A stretch of 25,360 bases of DNA from the NCBI GenBank assembly GCA_041940385.1, contig JBGTSD010000038.1, positions 1 through 25,360 of the forward strand, in the 5' to 3' direction. The notes under the pieces were generated by a model. That model ran no database searches and had not been told where the DNA came from. It saw nothing but the letters and a program-made list of their open reading frames with translations. This document shows, one piece after another, positions 7,134 through 14,809 of the stretch. Positions within the stretch are counted from its first letter, which is position 1, and the number at the start of each line of letters is the position of its first letter. This DNA is from JACVCK01 sp041940385 (lineage in GTDB: Bacteria > Planctomycetota > Phycisphaerae > Phycisphaerales > UBA1924). The translations under genes and the position numbers were made by a program.

Positions 7134-9071
7134 TCACCCGCAGGTCTCGATCGTCACGATCTCGTCCGCCGCATCAAGCACCCAGCGCGACGCCGCGCCC
7201 GGATTCAGCACCGGCGCGCCCCGCGAGCGCGCCCACAGCCCGATCGCGATCTCCCCGCGCGCCCACGCCGCTCGCTGCACCTCCGCGAACGTCGCCTCGC
7301 GGCCCGCGACCCCGTACCGATCGGCGCCGCGGAACGTGATCTCCGCGCCGCTCGCCGTGAACAGCTCCTCGAACACCGCGCGCAGCTCACGCCGCAGCGC
7401 CACCTGCGCCAGCACGTGGCCCAGAATCATCGGGCTGATCAGCACCTCCCCCGCGCGCCCCGACAGCAGCTCCGAGTTCTCCGGCTCCAGCAGCTCGATG
7501 AGCACCCGCGGCGCCGCGCCATGCTCCGCAAACAACTGCTGCAGCAGCAGGTACCCCTGCAGCGTCCGCGCATCCGCATCCTCCTCTGACACGGCCCGCC
7601 CGCTTCCCATCAGAACGATCTGTTCGTACTGCCAGGGCGCCAGCGCGCGCAGCTCCGGCAGGAAGTTGTAATCCGCCTCGATCTGACGCACCTCCACCCG
7701 CTCGAGCGTCCCCGCGTACCGCTCGACCTGGCGCCGTCGCTCCTCGGCGCTCACCACCGACACCACGTCCAGTTCGAATCGCTCCCCCGCGTACGTGCCG
7801 AACTCCGCGATCAGCGCCGGCGTCTTGTGGCTCCATCCGAGCACCAGCAGCCGACGCACGCCCGCGTCCTCGCTCGCCCGCTCGACATGCGCGACGCCCC
7901 GCTTGACCGGCGCCACATCCTCTTCCGACGCCGCCGTCTCGTCGTACGTGTCCGCCATCACCACCAGCCGGTCCTCTGCATCGATTACGAATCCCGGCGG
8001 TGGATTCAGTCGTGCCGTGTACGAGCCATGACGACCGCGCACCACGCCCAGCAGAATCCCATCGGGAAAACCATCCAGCGCCTCCTCGATGCGCCGGCCC
8101 GCAAACGGCCCCGCATCACGGATGTAGACCTCCGTCCCCTCCGACAGCGTCAGCATCTCGTTCGTCACGTGCGAGAGCCCGGGATGCCTCACGTTCTGCA
8201 CGATCAGCCGCGCCGCCAGCGCATCGCTCGCGATCACCTCGATCGGCCCCTCGTACGCCCGCAGCGCAATCGGGATCTTCCGCGCATCGCGCAGCTCCGC
8301 CACCGCCACCGGCAGCGACCGCCCCTCCATCGCCGACAGCCGCCCGCCCAGCGACAGCAGCGTCTTGATGGTTCGCGAATCCACCAGCTCGATCGAGTCC
8401 CCCGGGCCGTCCTGCGCCGGAATGAGCGCCACCGCCGAGTTCACGAAGTCGATCCGCTCGATGTGATCCGGGCGCAGACTCGATCCCGATCGCAGCGTTA
8501 CCTGCCGCGAGTCCCAGTCCTCCCCCGCGCGATCGCGCAGCTCCTGCATCTGCTCCGGCCCGACTTCCTCCGCCAGAATGGCGATGTGCAGCTTGCGCGC
8601 GCCGCGCCGCGCCAGGAACCGCTTCACGCGAGATTCCGAGCCGAGCAGCTCCGCCGCCAGCGACGCCGTCCGCGCGGTCCATCCAATGATGACGATGTGG
8701 TTGTTCAGCGCCACCGGCGTCACCCCGCGCTCGAGACGACGCATCAGATCGAGCAGCCATCGCGTCAGGATCGCGATGAGCAGACCAAGGAACACCACGT
8801 ACCCGAGCACCGTCAACGCCGTCGACACCACCCGCCGCAGCATGCCCACGTCATCGCCCAGGTACCCCGGATCGGACAACCGCAGGAACGCCCACCACGT
8901 CGCCGAGCCGACCGAGTCAAACCCGCCCGATCCCACCATCACCACCACGCCGCCGATCAGCGAGATCAAGCCGATCGCGATCGCCACCAGCAGCAACTGA
9001 TAGTGCGGCCCGCGGATCATCAGCCGCTCGAGCACATACCGCACACGATTGCCGAACCGCAGCCACTTCAT
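7134..9071 (-). CDS. CASTOR/POLLUX-like ion channel protein with two RCK-type domains
   Basis: This 645-residue protein has two N-terminal membrane segments (about 25-48 and 82-106) around a pore-like loop WWAFLRLSDPGYLGDD (59-74). Two tandem Rossmann-type RCK/TrkA-N modules follow, starting near NNHIVIIGW (123-131) and LLVLGWSH (about 406). This is the layout of bacterial relatives of the plant nuclear channels CASTOR and POLLUX; bacterial members are uncharacterised or weakly characterised. There is no GYG potassium filter, so ion selectivity cannot be stated. An open frame extends to 9272, but that extension is low-complexity and overlaps the divergent SDR gene, so I start at the ATG at 9071, right before the first hydrophobic segment. 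Its 3' end faces the zinc-ribbon potassium channel. Confidence 0.9.
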   Translation of the reverse strand: MKWLRFGNRVRYVLERLMIRGPHYQLLLVAIAIGLISLIGGVVVMVGSGGFDSVGSATWWAFLRLSDPGYLGDDVGMLRRVVSTALTVLGYVVFLGLLIAILTRWLLDLMRRLERGVTPVALNNHIVIIGWTARTASLAAELLGSESRVKRFLARRGARKLHIAILAEEVGPEQMQELRDRAGEDWDSRQVTLRSGSSLRPDHIERIDFVNSAVALIPAQDGPGDSIELVDSRTIKTLLSLGGRLSAMEGRSLPVAVAELRDARKIPIALRAYEGPIEVIASDALAARLIVQNVRHPGLSHVTNEMLTLSEGTEVYIRDAGPFAGRRIEEALDGFPDGILLGVVRGRHGSYTARLNPPPGFVIDAEDRLVVMADTYDETAASEEDVAPVKRGVAHVERASEDAGVRRLLVLGWSHKTPALIAEFGTYAGERFELDVVSVVSAEERRRQVERYAGTLERVEVRQIEADYNFLPELRALAPWQYEQIVLMGSGRAVSEEDADARTLQGYLLLQQLFAEHGAAPRVLIELLEPENSELLSGRAGEVLISPMILGHVLAQVALRRELRAVFEELFTASGAEITFRGADRYGVAGREATFAEVQRAAWARGEIAIGLWARSRGAPVLNPGAASRWVLDAADEIVTIETCG

Positions 9072-9207
9072 GGCGACAGCGTACGGTCCGCCCTGACGCC
9101 CCGCCCAACCCGCTTTCATCTTCCCTTCATCCCCGCCACACACCCGCCGCCCATCTTCCTGACGAGCCTTCCTCACGCTTCCCCGAACGCCAACGCACGC
9201 GATCCCC

Positions 9208-10092
9208 ATGACGACCCACCCACGCCCACTCGCCATCGTCACCGGAGCGTCCTCCGGCATCGGACGCTGCATCGCGACATCCCTCGGCCACGCCGGCTAC
9301 CGGGTCGCGCTCATCGCGCGACGCGTCGCGCTCCTGCACGAAGTCGCCTCGAGTCTTCCCAATCCCGACCTCCATCCCATCGTCCCGCTCGACCTCGCCG
9401 AGATCGACGACGTGGAGCCCGCGATCACCGCGCTCCTCGAGCTCGAAGGCCCCGCGAGCATCGTCGTGAACGCCGCCGGGTTCGGCGCCTACGCGACCTT
9501 CGATGCGCACACCCCCGCACACCACGCTCGGCTCATGCGCGTCAACTACGAGGCGCCCGTCGCCGTGCTGCACGCCGCGCTCCCCGGCTTGCTCGACCTC
9601 GCCGCACGCGACCACCTCGCCCACGTCTTCAACATCTGCTCCTGCTCCGCACGCATCGGCCCCTGGGGACACGCCGGCTACGCCGCATCAAAGGGCGCCC
9701 TTCGATCTCTGACCGAAGTGCTTGCCTGCGAGCTCGAGCCCCGCGGCGTGCGCGTCACCGCCGTCTACCCGGGCATCGTCGCGACTCCGTTCTTCAGCCA
9801 CAGCGACACACGCCGCCTCTGGAAAAAAGTCCACCACCGCGCCATCCCGCCCGAGCAGGTGGCGCGAGCCGTGCTCGCGCGCGTCGGCAAGCCCGGCGCC
9901 GCGCTCTACGTTCCGCGTCACTACCGCTTCATCGACACCCTCGTCGCCCTCAGCCCCGACCTGGCGCTCGACATCGTTCGACGCGAGAGCAAGCCCGTGG
10001 AAACGACCCGGACGCACACCGTGCTGGAGGCGTACGGCGCCGGCGGCGCGCTCGCGTACTCTCCGGCGCTCGAGCACACACCCTTCCGCTGA
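9208..10092 (+). CDS. Short-chain dehydrogenase/reductase (classical SDR)
   Basis: This 294-residue classical SDR has the cofactor motif TGASSGIG (12-19), VNAAG (87-91) in place of NNAG, catalytic Ser145 or Ser147 in FNICSCSARIG, and the YxxxK pair Tyr158 and Lys162 in YAASK. The ARR stretch after the second strand (near residue 38) suggests NADP preference. The C-terminus is longer than a minimal SDR, like the DltE/YqjQ-type or 11-beta-HSD-like group. The substrate is unknown. It is divergent from the CASTOR/POLLUX-like gene across a 136-base pyrimidine-rich gap, in which I see no convincing promoter. It is followed after 9 bases by an FAD oxidoreductase, so the two are probably co-transcribed. 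Confidence 0.93.
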   Translation: MTTHPRPLAIVTGASSGIGRCIATSLGHAGYRVALIARRVALLHEVASSLPNPDLHPIVPLDLAEIDDVEPAITALLELEGPASIVVNAAGFGAYATFDAHTPAHHARLMRVNYEAPVAVLHAALPGLLDLAARDHLAHVFNICSCSARIGPWGHAGYAASKGALRSLTEVLACELEPRGVRVTAVYPGIVATPFFSHSDTRRLWKKVHHRAIPPEQVARAVLARVGKPGAALYVPRHYRFIDTLVALSPDLALDIVRRESKPVETTRTHTVLEAYGAGGALAYSPALEHTPFR

Positions 10093-10101
10093 TTCGCAGC
10101 C

Positions 10102-11310
10102 ATGGACCTCAAGTCTGGCCAACTGTACTGGCCGCACACGGCGCCCCCTCCGCCCGAGTCGCCGCCCATCTCCGGCTCGGTGCAATGCGACGTGCTCGTC
10201 GTCGGCGCCGGGATCTCCGGCGCGATGTGCGCGCTCCGGCTCGCCAAGGAAGGCCTCGATGTCGTCGTCATCGACCGCCGACCGCCCGCCGCCGGCAGCA
10301 CGCCCGCCAGCACCGCGCTCATCGTCGCCGAACTCGACACCACGTTCCTGCAACTCGCCGGGAAGCGCGGACGAAACGTCGCCGCCGCGGCATATCGCGC
10401 CTGTCACGACGCCATCGACGACATCGCCCGCCTGATCTCCACGCTCGACGACGACTGCGAACTCAGCGCCTGCCCCTGCGTGTACCTCGCGTCACGCCCC
10501 GAAGACGCCCCCGAACTCGCACGCGAAACCCAGGCGCGCCTCGAAGCCGGCGTCGCCGCGGCGTACCTCGACAGCCGCGAACTCGCCAAGCGCTTCAATC
10601 TCCATCGCCCCGCCGCCATCCTCACCGAACACGCGCGACAGCTCAATCCCGTGCGGATGACCAACGCGCTCCTCCGCGCCGCCGTCGCACGAGGCGTGCG
10701 CCTCCACGCCTGCGAGCAGGTCGACCTCGCCGGCGCCGCGGCCTCCGATCAACCATTGCGCATCCAGACCACGAACGCGACAATCGACGCCCGCTGGGTC
10801 GTGCTGGCCACGGGCTACGAAACGCCCGAACAGTTCTCCCTCGTCGCCCGCCGCGCCGCGCTCAAGAGCACCTACGCCATCGCGACCAATCGACTCGCCG
10901 AGCCGCCGTGGCCGCACCGCGCGATGATCTGGGAATCGGCGCGCCCCTACCTCTACGCCCGGACCACCGCCGACGGCCGCGTGCTCGTCGGCGGCGAGGA
11001 CGAGGACTTCACCAATCCGGAAGCGCGCGACGCCCTCCTCCCTTCGAAAGCCAAAGCCCTTCAGCGAAAGCTCCACGATCTCGCGCCCCAGATCGACGCT
11101 GATATCGATTTCGCCTGGGCCGGCGCCTTTGCCGAAACCGAGGACGGCCTCCCGCTCATCGGCGCTCACCCCAACTGGCCGCACACGCTCTTCGCGCTCG
11201 GCTACGGCGGCAATGGCTTCGTCTTCAGCCAGATCGCCGCCGAGATCATCCGCGATAGCGTCATCGGCGCGCCCAATCCCCTCGCGCCGCTCCTGCGTGT
11301 GGACCGCTGA
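10102..11310 (+). CDS. FAD-dependent amino-acid/amine oxidoreductase (DAO family)
   Basis: This 402-residue flavoprotein has the dinucleotide motif VVGAGISG (33-40) followed by Asp58 at the end of the second strand. Its C-terminal FAD-binding segment includes AETEDGLPLIG and FALGYGGNGFVFS. This is the D-amino-acid oxidase/glycine oxidase superfamily (DAO). The N-terminal lead MDLKSGQLYW is typical of a widespread uncharacterised subgroup annotated simply as FAD-binding oxidoreductase and somewhat resembling gamma-glutamylputrescine oxidase. No Rieske domain is attached. The substrate is unknown. It begins 9 bases after the SDR stop, with no separate ribosome binding site, so the two enzymes may act in one pathway. 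Confidence 0.92.
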   Translation: MDLKSGQLYWPHTAPPPPESPPISGSVQCDVLVVGAGISGAMCALRLAKEGLDVVVIDRRPPAAGSTPASTALIVAELDTTFLQLAGKRGRNVAAAAYRACHDAIDDIARLISTLDDDCELSACPCVYLASRPEDAPELARETQARLEAGVAAAYLDSRELAKRFNLHRPAAILTEHARQLNPVRMTNALLRAAVARGVRLHACEQVDLAGAAASDQPLRIQTTNATIDARWVVLATGYETPEQFSLVARRAALKSTYAIATNRLAEPPWPHRAMIWESARPYLYARTTADGRVLVGGEDEDFTNPEARDALLPSKAKALQRKLHDLAPQIDADIDFAWAGAFAETEDGLPLIGAHPNWPHTLFALGYGGNGFVFSQIAAEIIRDSVIGAPNPLAPLLRVDR

Positions 11311-11356
11311 CCGCCGCGCCGAATCCATGCCGCCGCCGCGACGAACGCCTCCATGA

Positions 11357-11362
11357 AAGGAG
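11357..11362 (+). promoter_or_regulatory. Ribosome binding site of the DUF2945 gene
   Basis: AAGGAG, 7 bases before the ATG at 11370. It is stronger than at most neighbouring genes and suggests efficient translation of this small protein. Confidence 0.7.
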
Positions 11363-11369
11363 TTCATCC

Positions 11370-11588
11370 ATGATTCGCGAGGGAACGGTCGTTCGATGGA
11401 AGTGGGGGGATGGCTACGCCAACGGCAAGGTGGCGGAGCGTCACGAGTCTACGGTCCAGAGAACGATCGACGGCACGAAGCTGACCCGGAACGGATCCGC
11501 CGACGATCCCGCGCTCGTCATCCGGCAGGAGGACGGTCAGACCGTCCTCAAGCTCGAGAGCGAAGTCGAGCGCTCGGACCGCTCATGA
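11370..11588 (+). CDS. DUF2945 / Hva1-TUDOR domain small protein
   Basis: This 72-residue single-domain protein begins MIREGTVVRWKWGDGYANGK and has GSADDPALVIRQEDG and VLKLESEVE. That order is the pattern of the DUF2945 family, also called the hypervirulence-associated protein TUDOR domain: a small SH3-like beta barrel with a 'G..V.W....G...G.V' opening and a 'DP.Y.I' block. The biochemical function of bacterial members is not established. It has an excellent Shine-Dalgarno site and starts 59 bases after the FAD oxidoreductase. It may share that operon or be expressed separately. A structured inverted-repeat region follows its stop codon. Confidence 0.85.
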   Translation: MIREGTVVRWKWGDGYANGKVAERHESTVQRTIDGTKLTRNGSADDPALVIRQEDGQTVLKLESEVERSDRS

Positions 11589-11603
11589 ACAAACTGGCTC
11601 TGA

Positions 11604-11654
11604 CGCCGGAGCGCGGTGCGCGGCAAGAAAGCTCGCCAACCTTGCGCTCCGGCG
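11604..11654. terminator. Long-armed hairpin between convergent genes
   Basis: An 11-base perfect inverted repeat has CGCCGGAGCGC at 11604-11614 and GCGCTCCGGCG at 11644-11654. The 29-base interior can form a smaller hairpin of its own (GGCAAG..CTCGCC with one mismatch). It lies between the stop of the DUF2945 gene and the stop of the facing anchored-protein gene, so a two-way termination or 3'-end stabilising role is likely. There is no strong T tract on either side. Confidence 0.5.
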
Positions 11655-11677
11655 ATGTTCGACCGCGTGCGAACATC
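11654..11677. repeat. Second hairpin overlapping a stop codon
   Basis: GATGTTCG at 11654-11661 and CGAACATC at 11670-11677 form a perfect 8-base inverted repeat around an 8-base loop. It starts at the last base of the larger hairpin and runs into the stop codon (11676-11678) of the minus-strand gene. It may act with its neighbour as a 3'-end structure. Confidence 0.45.
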
Positions 11678-12299
11678 AACGCCGACGGCGAAACGCCAAC
11701 AGTCCGGCAGCTCCGAAAACCGCCGCCGCGCCCGGCGATGGAATCAGTGTGATCGTCACCACCATGTCATTAATCCCAGTGGCGTAGTTGTTCTGCCCAT
11801 CCGTGAAGTCGATCTGCGCGATCAACCCGCCGCCGCCGCCCGTGAACTGATCGAAGTACCTCGCGTCCGTCGGGAGTTCCGTGTCGTCGATCGCTTCCAA
11901 CCCATAATCGAACGCGTAGAGTGCGAACCGCGTCACCGTCAGGCCCGCAATGGACGCGTCCAGGTCGGCGGCGGCCAGGAAGCTGTCCGGATTGCCGAAT
12001 ACGCCAGGCACAGTGTTCTCGATGACGATCGTCCGAATCCTCCGGCCGGCCGTGACTCCGTCAAAGAACAGGTCGTAAGTGTCAACCGGATAGACGGATG
12101 TTGTCACGTTCTGCGTCACCGTGGTCGACGGAACCGAATCCGTGTCGTACACGATGCGGTTGACCACGGACATCGCCGGCAGTCCTCCGAACGGGTTCAC
12201 CGTCCCGGTCACCAGCAGCTCGTACGGCGCACCCATCGCTGAGCACGTCGACGCGCCCACAATGCACACCGCCAGCCCGCGCGTGGCCTGCTTCTTCAT
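11676..12299 (-). CDS. Exported protein with PEP-CTERM-like C-terminal anchor
   Basis: This 207-residue protein starts with a signal peptide (MKKQATRGLAVCIVGAS, likely cut near SAMGA|PYE). A beta-rich body follows with no recognised catalytic motif. It ends in IPSPG, a hydrophobic stretch AAAVFGAAGLLAF and RRRR. That tripartite tail is the anchor seen in planctomycete PEP-CTERM-like surface proteins, here with P-S-P-G rather than PEP. The protein probably sits on, or is released from, the cell envelope. The start is fixed by GGGAG at 12308-12312, 8 bases upstream, and by the signal peptide; the frame stays open far upstream, but only by overlapping the DUF418 gene. The functional role is unknown. 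Confidence 0.82.
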   Translation of the reverse strand: MKKQATRGLAVCIVGASTCSAMGAPYELLVTGTVNPFGGLPAMSVVNRIVYDTDSVPSTTVTQNVTTSVYPVDTYDLFFDGVTAGRRIRTIVIENTVPGVFGNPDSFLAAADLDASIAGLTVTRFALYAFDYGLEAIDDTELPTDARYFDQFTGGGGGLIAQIDFTDGQNNYATGINDMVVTITLIPSPGAAAVFGAAGLLAFRRRR

Positions 12300-12454
12300 C
12301 GATTCTGCTCCCGTTGCTCTGCGGCCCGCCCGAAGGCAGTCCATCTCCCGTGGCCCACGTGTGCGGCATGAGCCGGACGACGCCAATGTACCATCGATGA
12401 CTGCATCGATCGAGCGCCGCGAGCAACATTCCGATCGCTCCGCCGCACGAAGCG

Positions 12455-13738
12455 TCACGCGTCGACGGTTGATGAAGCGACGTTCATGCGCATCGGCTGC
12501 GCGCGCCCGTACGTCAAACTCCGCCACGCCCACTCCGCCGGGCCGAACCGGTAGCGCTTCAGCCACGCCGCGGACAGCCACGCCTGCACACCGAAGATCA
12601 CCACACTCAACGCGACGCACACGCCCGTGCCCGCCCGGCCCACCAGCCCGAAGCCGACGCCGTACCAGACGACGATCAGAAGCGCGCTCTGCGTGAGATA
12701 GTTCGACAGCGCCGTTCGCCCGATCGGCGCCAGCCATTGCACCGTCGCGCGGCCCTTCGGATGCAGGAACAGCAGCGCGAGCACGCATACATACGCCGCC
12801 GAGAGCGCCGGAATCCCGATCGAGACCGGGATCCACAAGAGCGCCAGCCAGCTCTGTTCCTCCGGCAGCCACAGATCGAAGAACATCGCCGTCGTCGCAA
12901 AGAGCAGGTTCCCCGCGAGCCCGGCGCCGAGCGCCCACGGCAGGATGCGTCGGAACATCGCCCGATTCGCCGCGGCGTTCTGCAGCGTCGCCCGGCGGCC
13001 GACCCAGAATCCGATCAGCATCTTCCAGAACACGCTGAGATACCAGTACACGATCCCCTCGCCGCTGACGTAGTCGCCCTTCACCACGTCCCAGTTCAGC
13101 GCCACCACGTCCGCGTACGTCCCCTCCGACATCGCCGCGTACCGCCGCGCCGACTTCGCCTCGTCCATGGCCCGCGCCGCCTCCGTCGGCTCCAATTCCG
13201 GGCCGTGCAGCAGCCAACCCATCGTCGGCATCAGCGCGGTCAGCGCCGCCACCCCGAGCGCGCACCACAGCACCACGCGATCGCTCGCATTCCGAAAGAG
13301 CAGCAGCGTGAACCCCAGCAGCGCGTACACGTGCAGGATGTCGCCGAACCACACCAGCAGCGCGTGCAGCATGCCGAGCACGAACAGAATCATCAGCCGG
13401 CGCGAGTACGTCCCCAGCGTCGCGCCCCCGCCCGTCGTCATCCGCGAGAGCTGCACCGCGAACCCGAGCCCGAACAGCGCCGAGAACAGCGTGTAGAACT
13501 TGTAATCGACGAACATCACCACCAGGAACCCCGCTACGCCGTCGAGCAGCGCCGTCGGCGGTGGGGGAGCGTGGTCCCACGTGTTCACGACCCACTGCGT
13601 CGTCCACACGAGGTTCGCCAGCAGCACGCCGTAGAGCGCGAACCCGCGCACGATGTCGATCAGCTCGTGCCGCGCGCCCGGCGAGACCGGTCGAACGCTC
13701 CCCTCGCCGCCCGCCACGAGACCGTCATGAGATGTCAT
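12455..13738 (-). CDS. DUF418 multi-pass membrane protein (YeiB-like)
   Basis: This 427-residue membrane protein has about ten hydrophobic segments. It opens with the family hallmark ELIDIVRGFALYGVLLANL at about residues 25-43, includes GRTALSNYLTQSALL and closes with the DUF418 signature RYRFGPAEWAWRSLTYG near the C-terminus. DUF418 proteins are related to acyltransferase_3/YeiB-type transporters of the inner membrane; their substrates are unknown. I chose the ATG at 13738; the frame is open to 13777 but the extension adds a non-conserved lead. The gene lies between two genes for anchored exported proteins on the same strand. A strong terminator separates it from the upstream one, so it has its own promoter, which I could not locate. 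Confidence 0.92.
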   Translation of the reverse strand: MTSHDGLVAGGEGSVRPVSPGARHELIDIVRGFALYGVLLANLVWTTQWVVNTWDHAPPPPTALLDGVAGFLVVMFVDYKFYTLFSALFGLGFAVQLSRMTTGGGATLGTYSRRLMILFVLGMLHALLVWFGDILHVYALLGFTLLLFRNASDRVVLWCALGVAALTALMPTMGWLLHGPELEPTEAARAMDEAKSARRYAAMSEGTYADVVALNWDVVKGDYVSGEGIVYWYLSVFWKMLIGFWVGRRATLQNAAANRAMFRRILPWALGAGLAGNLLFATTAMFFDLWLPEEQSWLALLWIPVSIGIPALSAAYVCVLALLFLHPKGRATVQWLAPIGRTALSNYLTQSALLIVVWYGVGFGLVGRAGTGVCVALSVVIFGVQAWLSAAWLKRYRFGPAEWAWRSLTYGRAQPMRMNVASSTVDA

Positions 13739-13791
13739 GGCGGCAGCATCCTGACCTCTCGCGAGCCCGTCAATCAACGCCGGCGCATTCG

Positions 13792-13819
13792 AAAAAAAAC
13801 CGGCCCGAAATCGGGCCGG
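13792..13819 (-). terminator. Rho-independent terminator
   Basis: The stem CCGGCCCG (13800-13807) pairs with CGGGCCGG (13812-13819) around a 4-base loop, followed on the minus strand by eight T residues (A run at 13792-13799). This textbook intrinsic terminator sits about 30 bases after the stop of the anchored-protein gene that ends at 13849, and just before the DUF418 start. Confidence 0.92.
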
Positions 13820-13848
13820 CTCTCAGTCATCTCACTCCCATGATTCGC

Positions 13849-14565
13849 TCAGGCCATCCGCCGCCGGCGCACCAGCGCCAGGCCGCCAAGGCCGGCCACC
13901 GCAAGCAGACCCGGCGTCGGCATCGGGATGATCACCGTGAACAGCCAGTCGTCCGCGCCGCCCTCCGGCGAACGCACGTACTGACCATTGGACTGTTGAA
14001 TGCCCAGCCAGCCCCAACCGGAAATGCCGTCGAACCCGCGATGGCCGTTGTCGTGGCCTTCATCGCCAAGACGGAACGTCGTTCCGCCCGACGCGATGTC
14101 CGCCAGGTTCTTCGTCCCGAGCAGGCCCGGGCCCGTGATGGTGCCGAAGTTCTGCACGCCCGGACCGGTCACGCGACGATCATCGTCAGGCGTCGCGATG
14201 CCCACACCGACCGTGTACTGGAAGTAGATCTGGTACACGCCCAGGTAGACGTCGTTGGCGTGCGACCCACCGATGTCGCGCCCGCCCCACGAATCGCCGG
14301 AGATCGTGATCACATCGTTCAGTCCCACCTGCGCGATGTTGATCACCATGTCCGACATCGCATGATTGAAGTCGAACGTAAAGCGATCCGTCTGCGCTGT
14401 GGCGTTGTACAGGCCATCGAGCCGCAGGCCATACGGCGGCGGCGCGATGTTCCCGTCAGGGTGATTCGCCAGACGATACGTGCCGTACGGGATGGTCCCC
14501 GCCCCGGCAAAAGACGACGCGAGCGCAACGCCCGCGATCGCACCGATGACAATGTGGGGTCTCAT
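13849..14565 (-). CDS. Exported protein with PEP-CTERM-like C-terminal anchor
   Basis: This 238-residue protein has the signal peptide MRPHIVIGAIAGVALASS, likely cut near SFAGA|GTI. A beta-rich body follows with no enzyme motif, including FDFNHAMSDMVINI and DVYLGVYQIYF. The tail is MPTPG, hydrophobic LLAVAGLGGLALV, then RRRRMA, the same design as the anchored protein encoded at 11676-12299, with P-T-P-G in place of PEP. The body is Gly/Asp/Asn-rich like many planctomycete surface proteins. The start is set by GGAGAGA at 14571-14577, 5-6 bases upstream, and by the signal peptide; the frame is open to 14760 but that part is not protein-like. A candidate promoter lies upstream and a strong terminator follows. 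Sequence alone gives no function. Confidence 0.84.
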   Translation of the reverse strand: MRPHIVIGAIAGVALASSFAGAGTIPYGTYRLANHPDGNIAPPPYGLRLDGLYNATAQTDRFTFDFNHAMSDMVINIAQVGLNDVITISGDSWGGRDIGGSHANDVYLGVYQIYFQYTVGVGIATPDDDRRVTGPGVQNFGTITGPGLLGTKNLADIASGGTTFRLGDEGHDNGHRGFDGISGWGWLGIQQSNGQYVRSPEGGADDWLFTVIIPMPTPGLLAVAGLGGLALVRRRRMA

Positions 14566-14570
14566 TGCGG

Positions 14571-14577
14571 TCTCTCC
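14571..14577 (-). promoter_or_regulatory. Ribosome binding site of the 238-residue anchored protein
   Basis: GGAGAGA on the minus strand just upstream of the ATG at 14563-14565. It decides this start over the longer open frame. Confidence 0.6.
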
Positions 14578-14623
14578 ACACGAGTTGGGTCGCCCTGGGT
14601 CATTCTCTCCATCCACGACCCAT

Positions 14624-14652
14624 AAAATACCCCATCTTCTCGGGCGGTGCAA
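14624..14652 (-). promoter_or_regulatory. Candidate sigma70-type promoter of the anchored-protein gene
   Basis: On the minus strand, TTGCAC (14647-14652), a 17-base spacer, then TATTTT (14624-14629). It sits in a locally AT-rich patch about 60 bases from the start codon. A small inverted repeat TCTCCC/GGGAGA (14658-14676) lies just upstream of the -35 box and could be an operator or a chance match. Confidence 0.4.
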
Positions 14653-14809
14653 TGAAGTCTCCCCATATCCGGGAGAGCGCAAAAGCTGCCGCAGACTCCT
14701 TCGCCAGCCGCTCTGAAGCCGCAAAAAGCCCGCCTGCAGGCCATAATGCGTCAGCGACATCCGGACCTCGAAGGCCGGTGAACCCCGTCATCCCACCCCG
14801 GATCACATC

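Noticed and set aside
9072..9272. N-terminal extension of the CASTOR/POLLUX-like gene
   Set aside because: It is low-complexity and would overlap the divergent SDR gene; the ATG at 9071 sits just before the first membrane segment.
7827..11102. 1091-residue plus-strand open frame
   Set aside because: It is antisense to the CASTOR/POLLUX-like gene and then out of frame across the SDR and FAD genes; its Arg/Pro/His-rich composition is typical of a GC-rich shadow frame.
12380..12410. Repeated CATCGAT units upstream of the 207-residue anchored protein gene
   Set aside because: Only two short copies are present, and ATCGAT is self-complementary and common in this DNA; not enough for an operator call.
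12300..13607. Upstream extension of the 207-residue anchored protein
   Set aside because: The long frame overlaps the DUF418 gene out of frame; the signal peptide and ribosome binding site fix the start at 12299.
14566..14760. Extension of the 238-residue anchored protein
   Set aside because: It would place a charged lead before a good signal peptide and ignore the ribosome binding site at 14571-14577.
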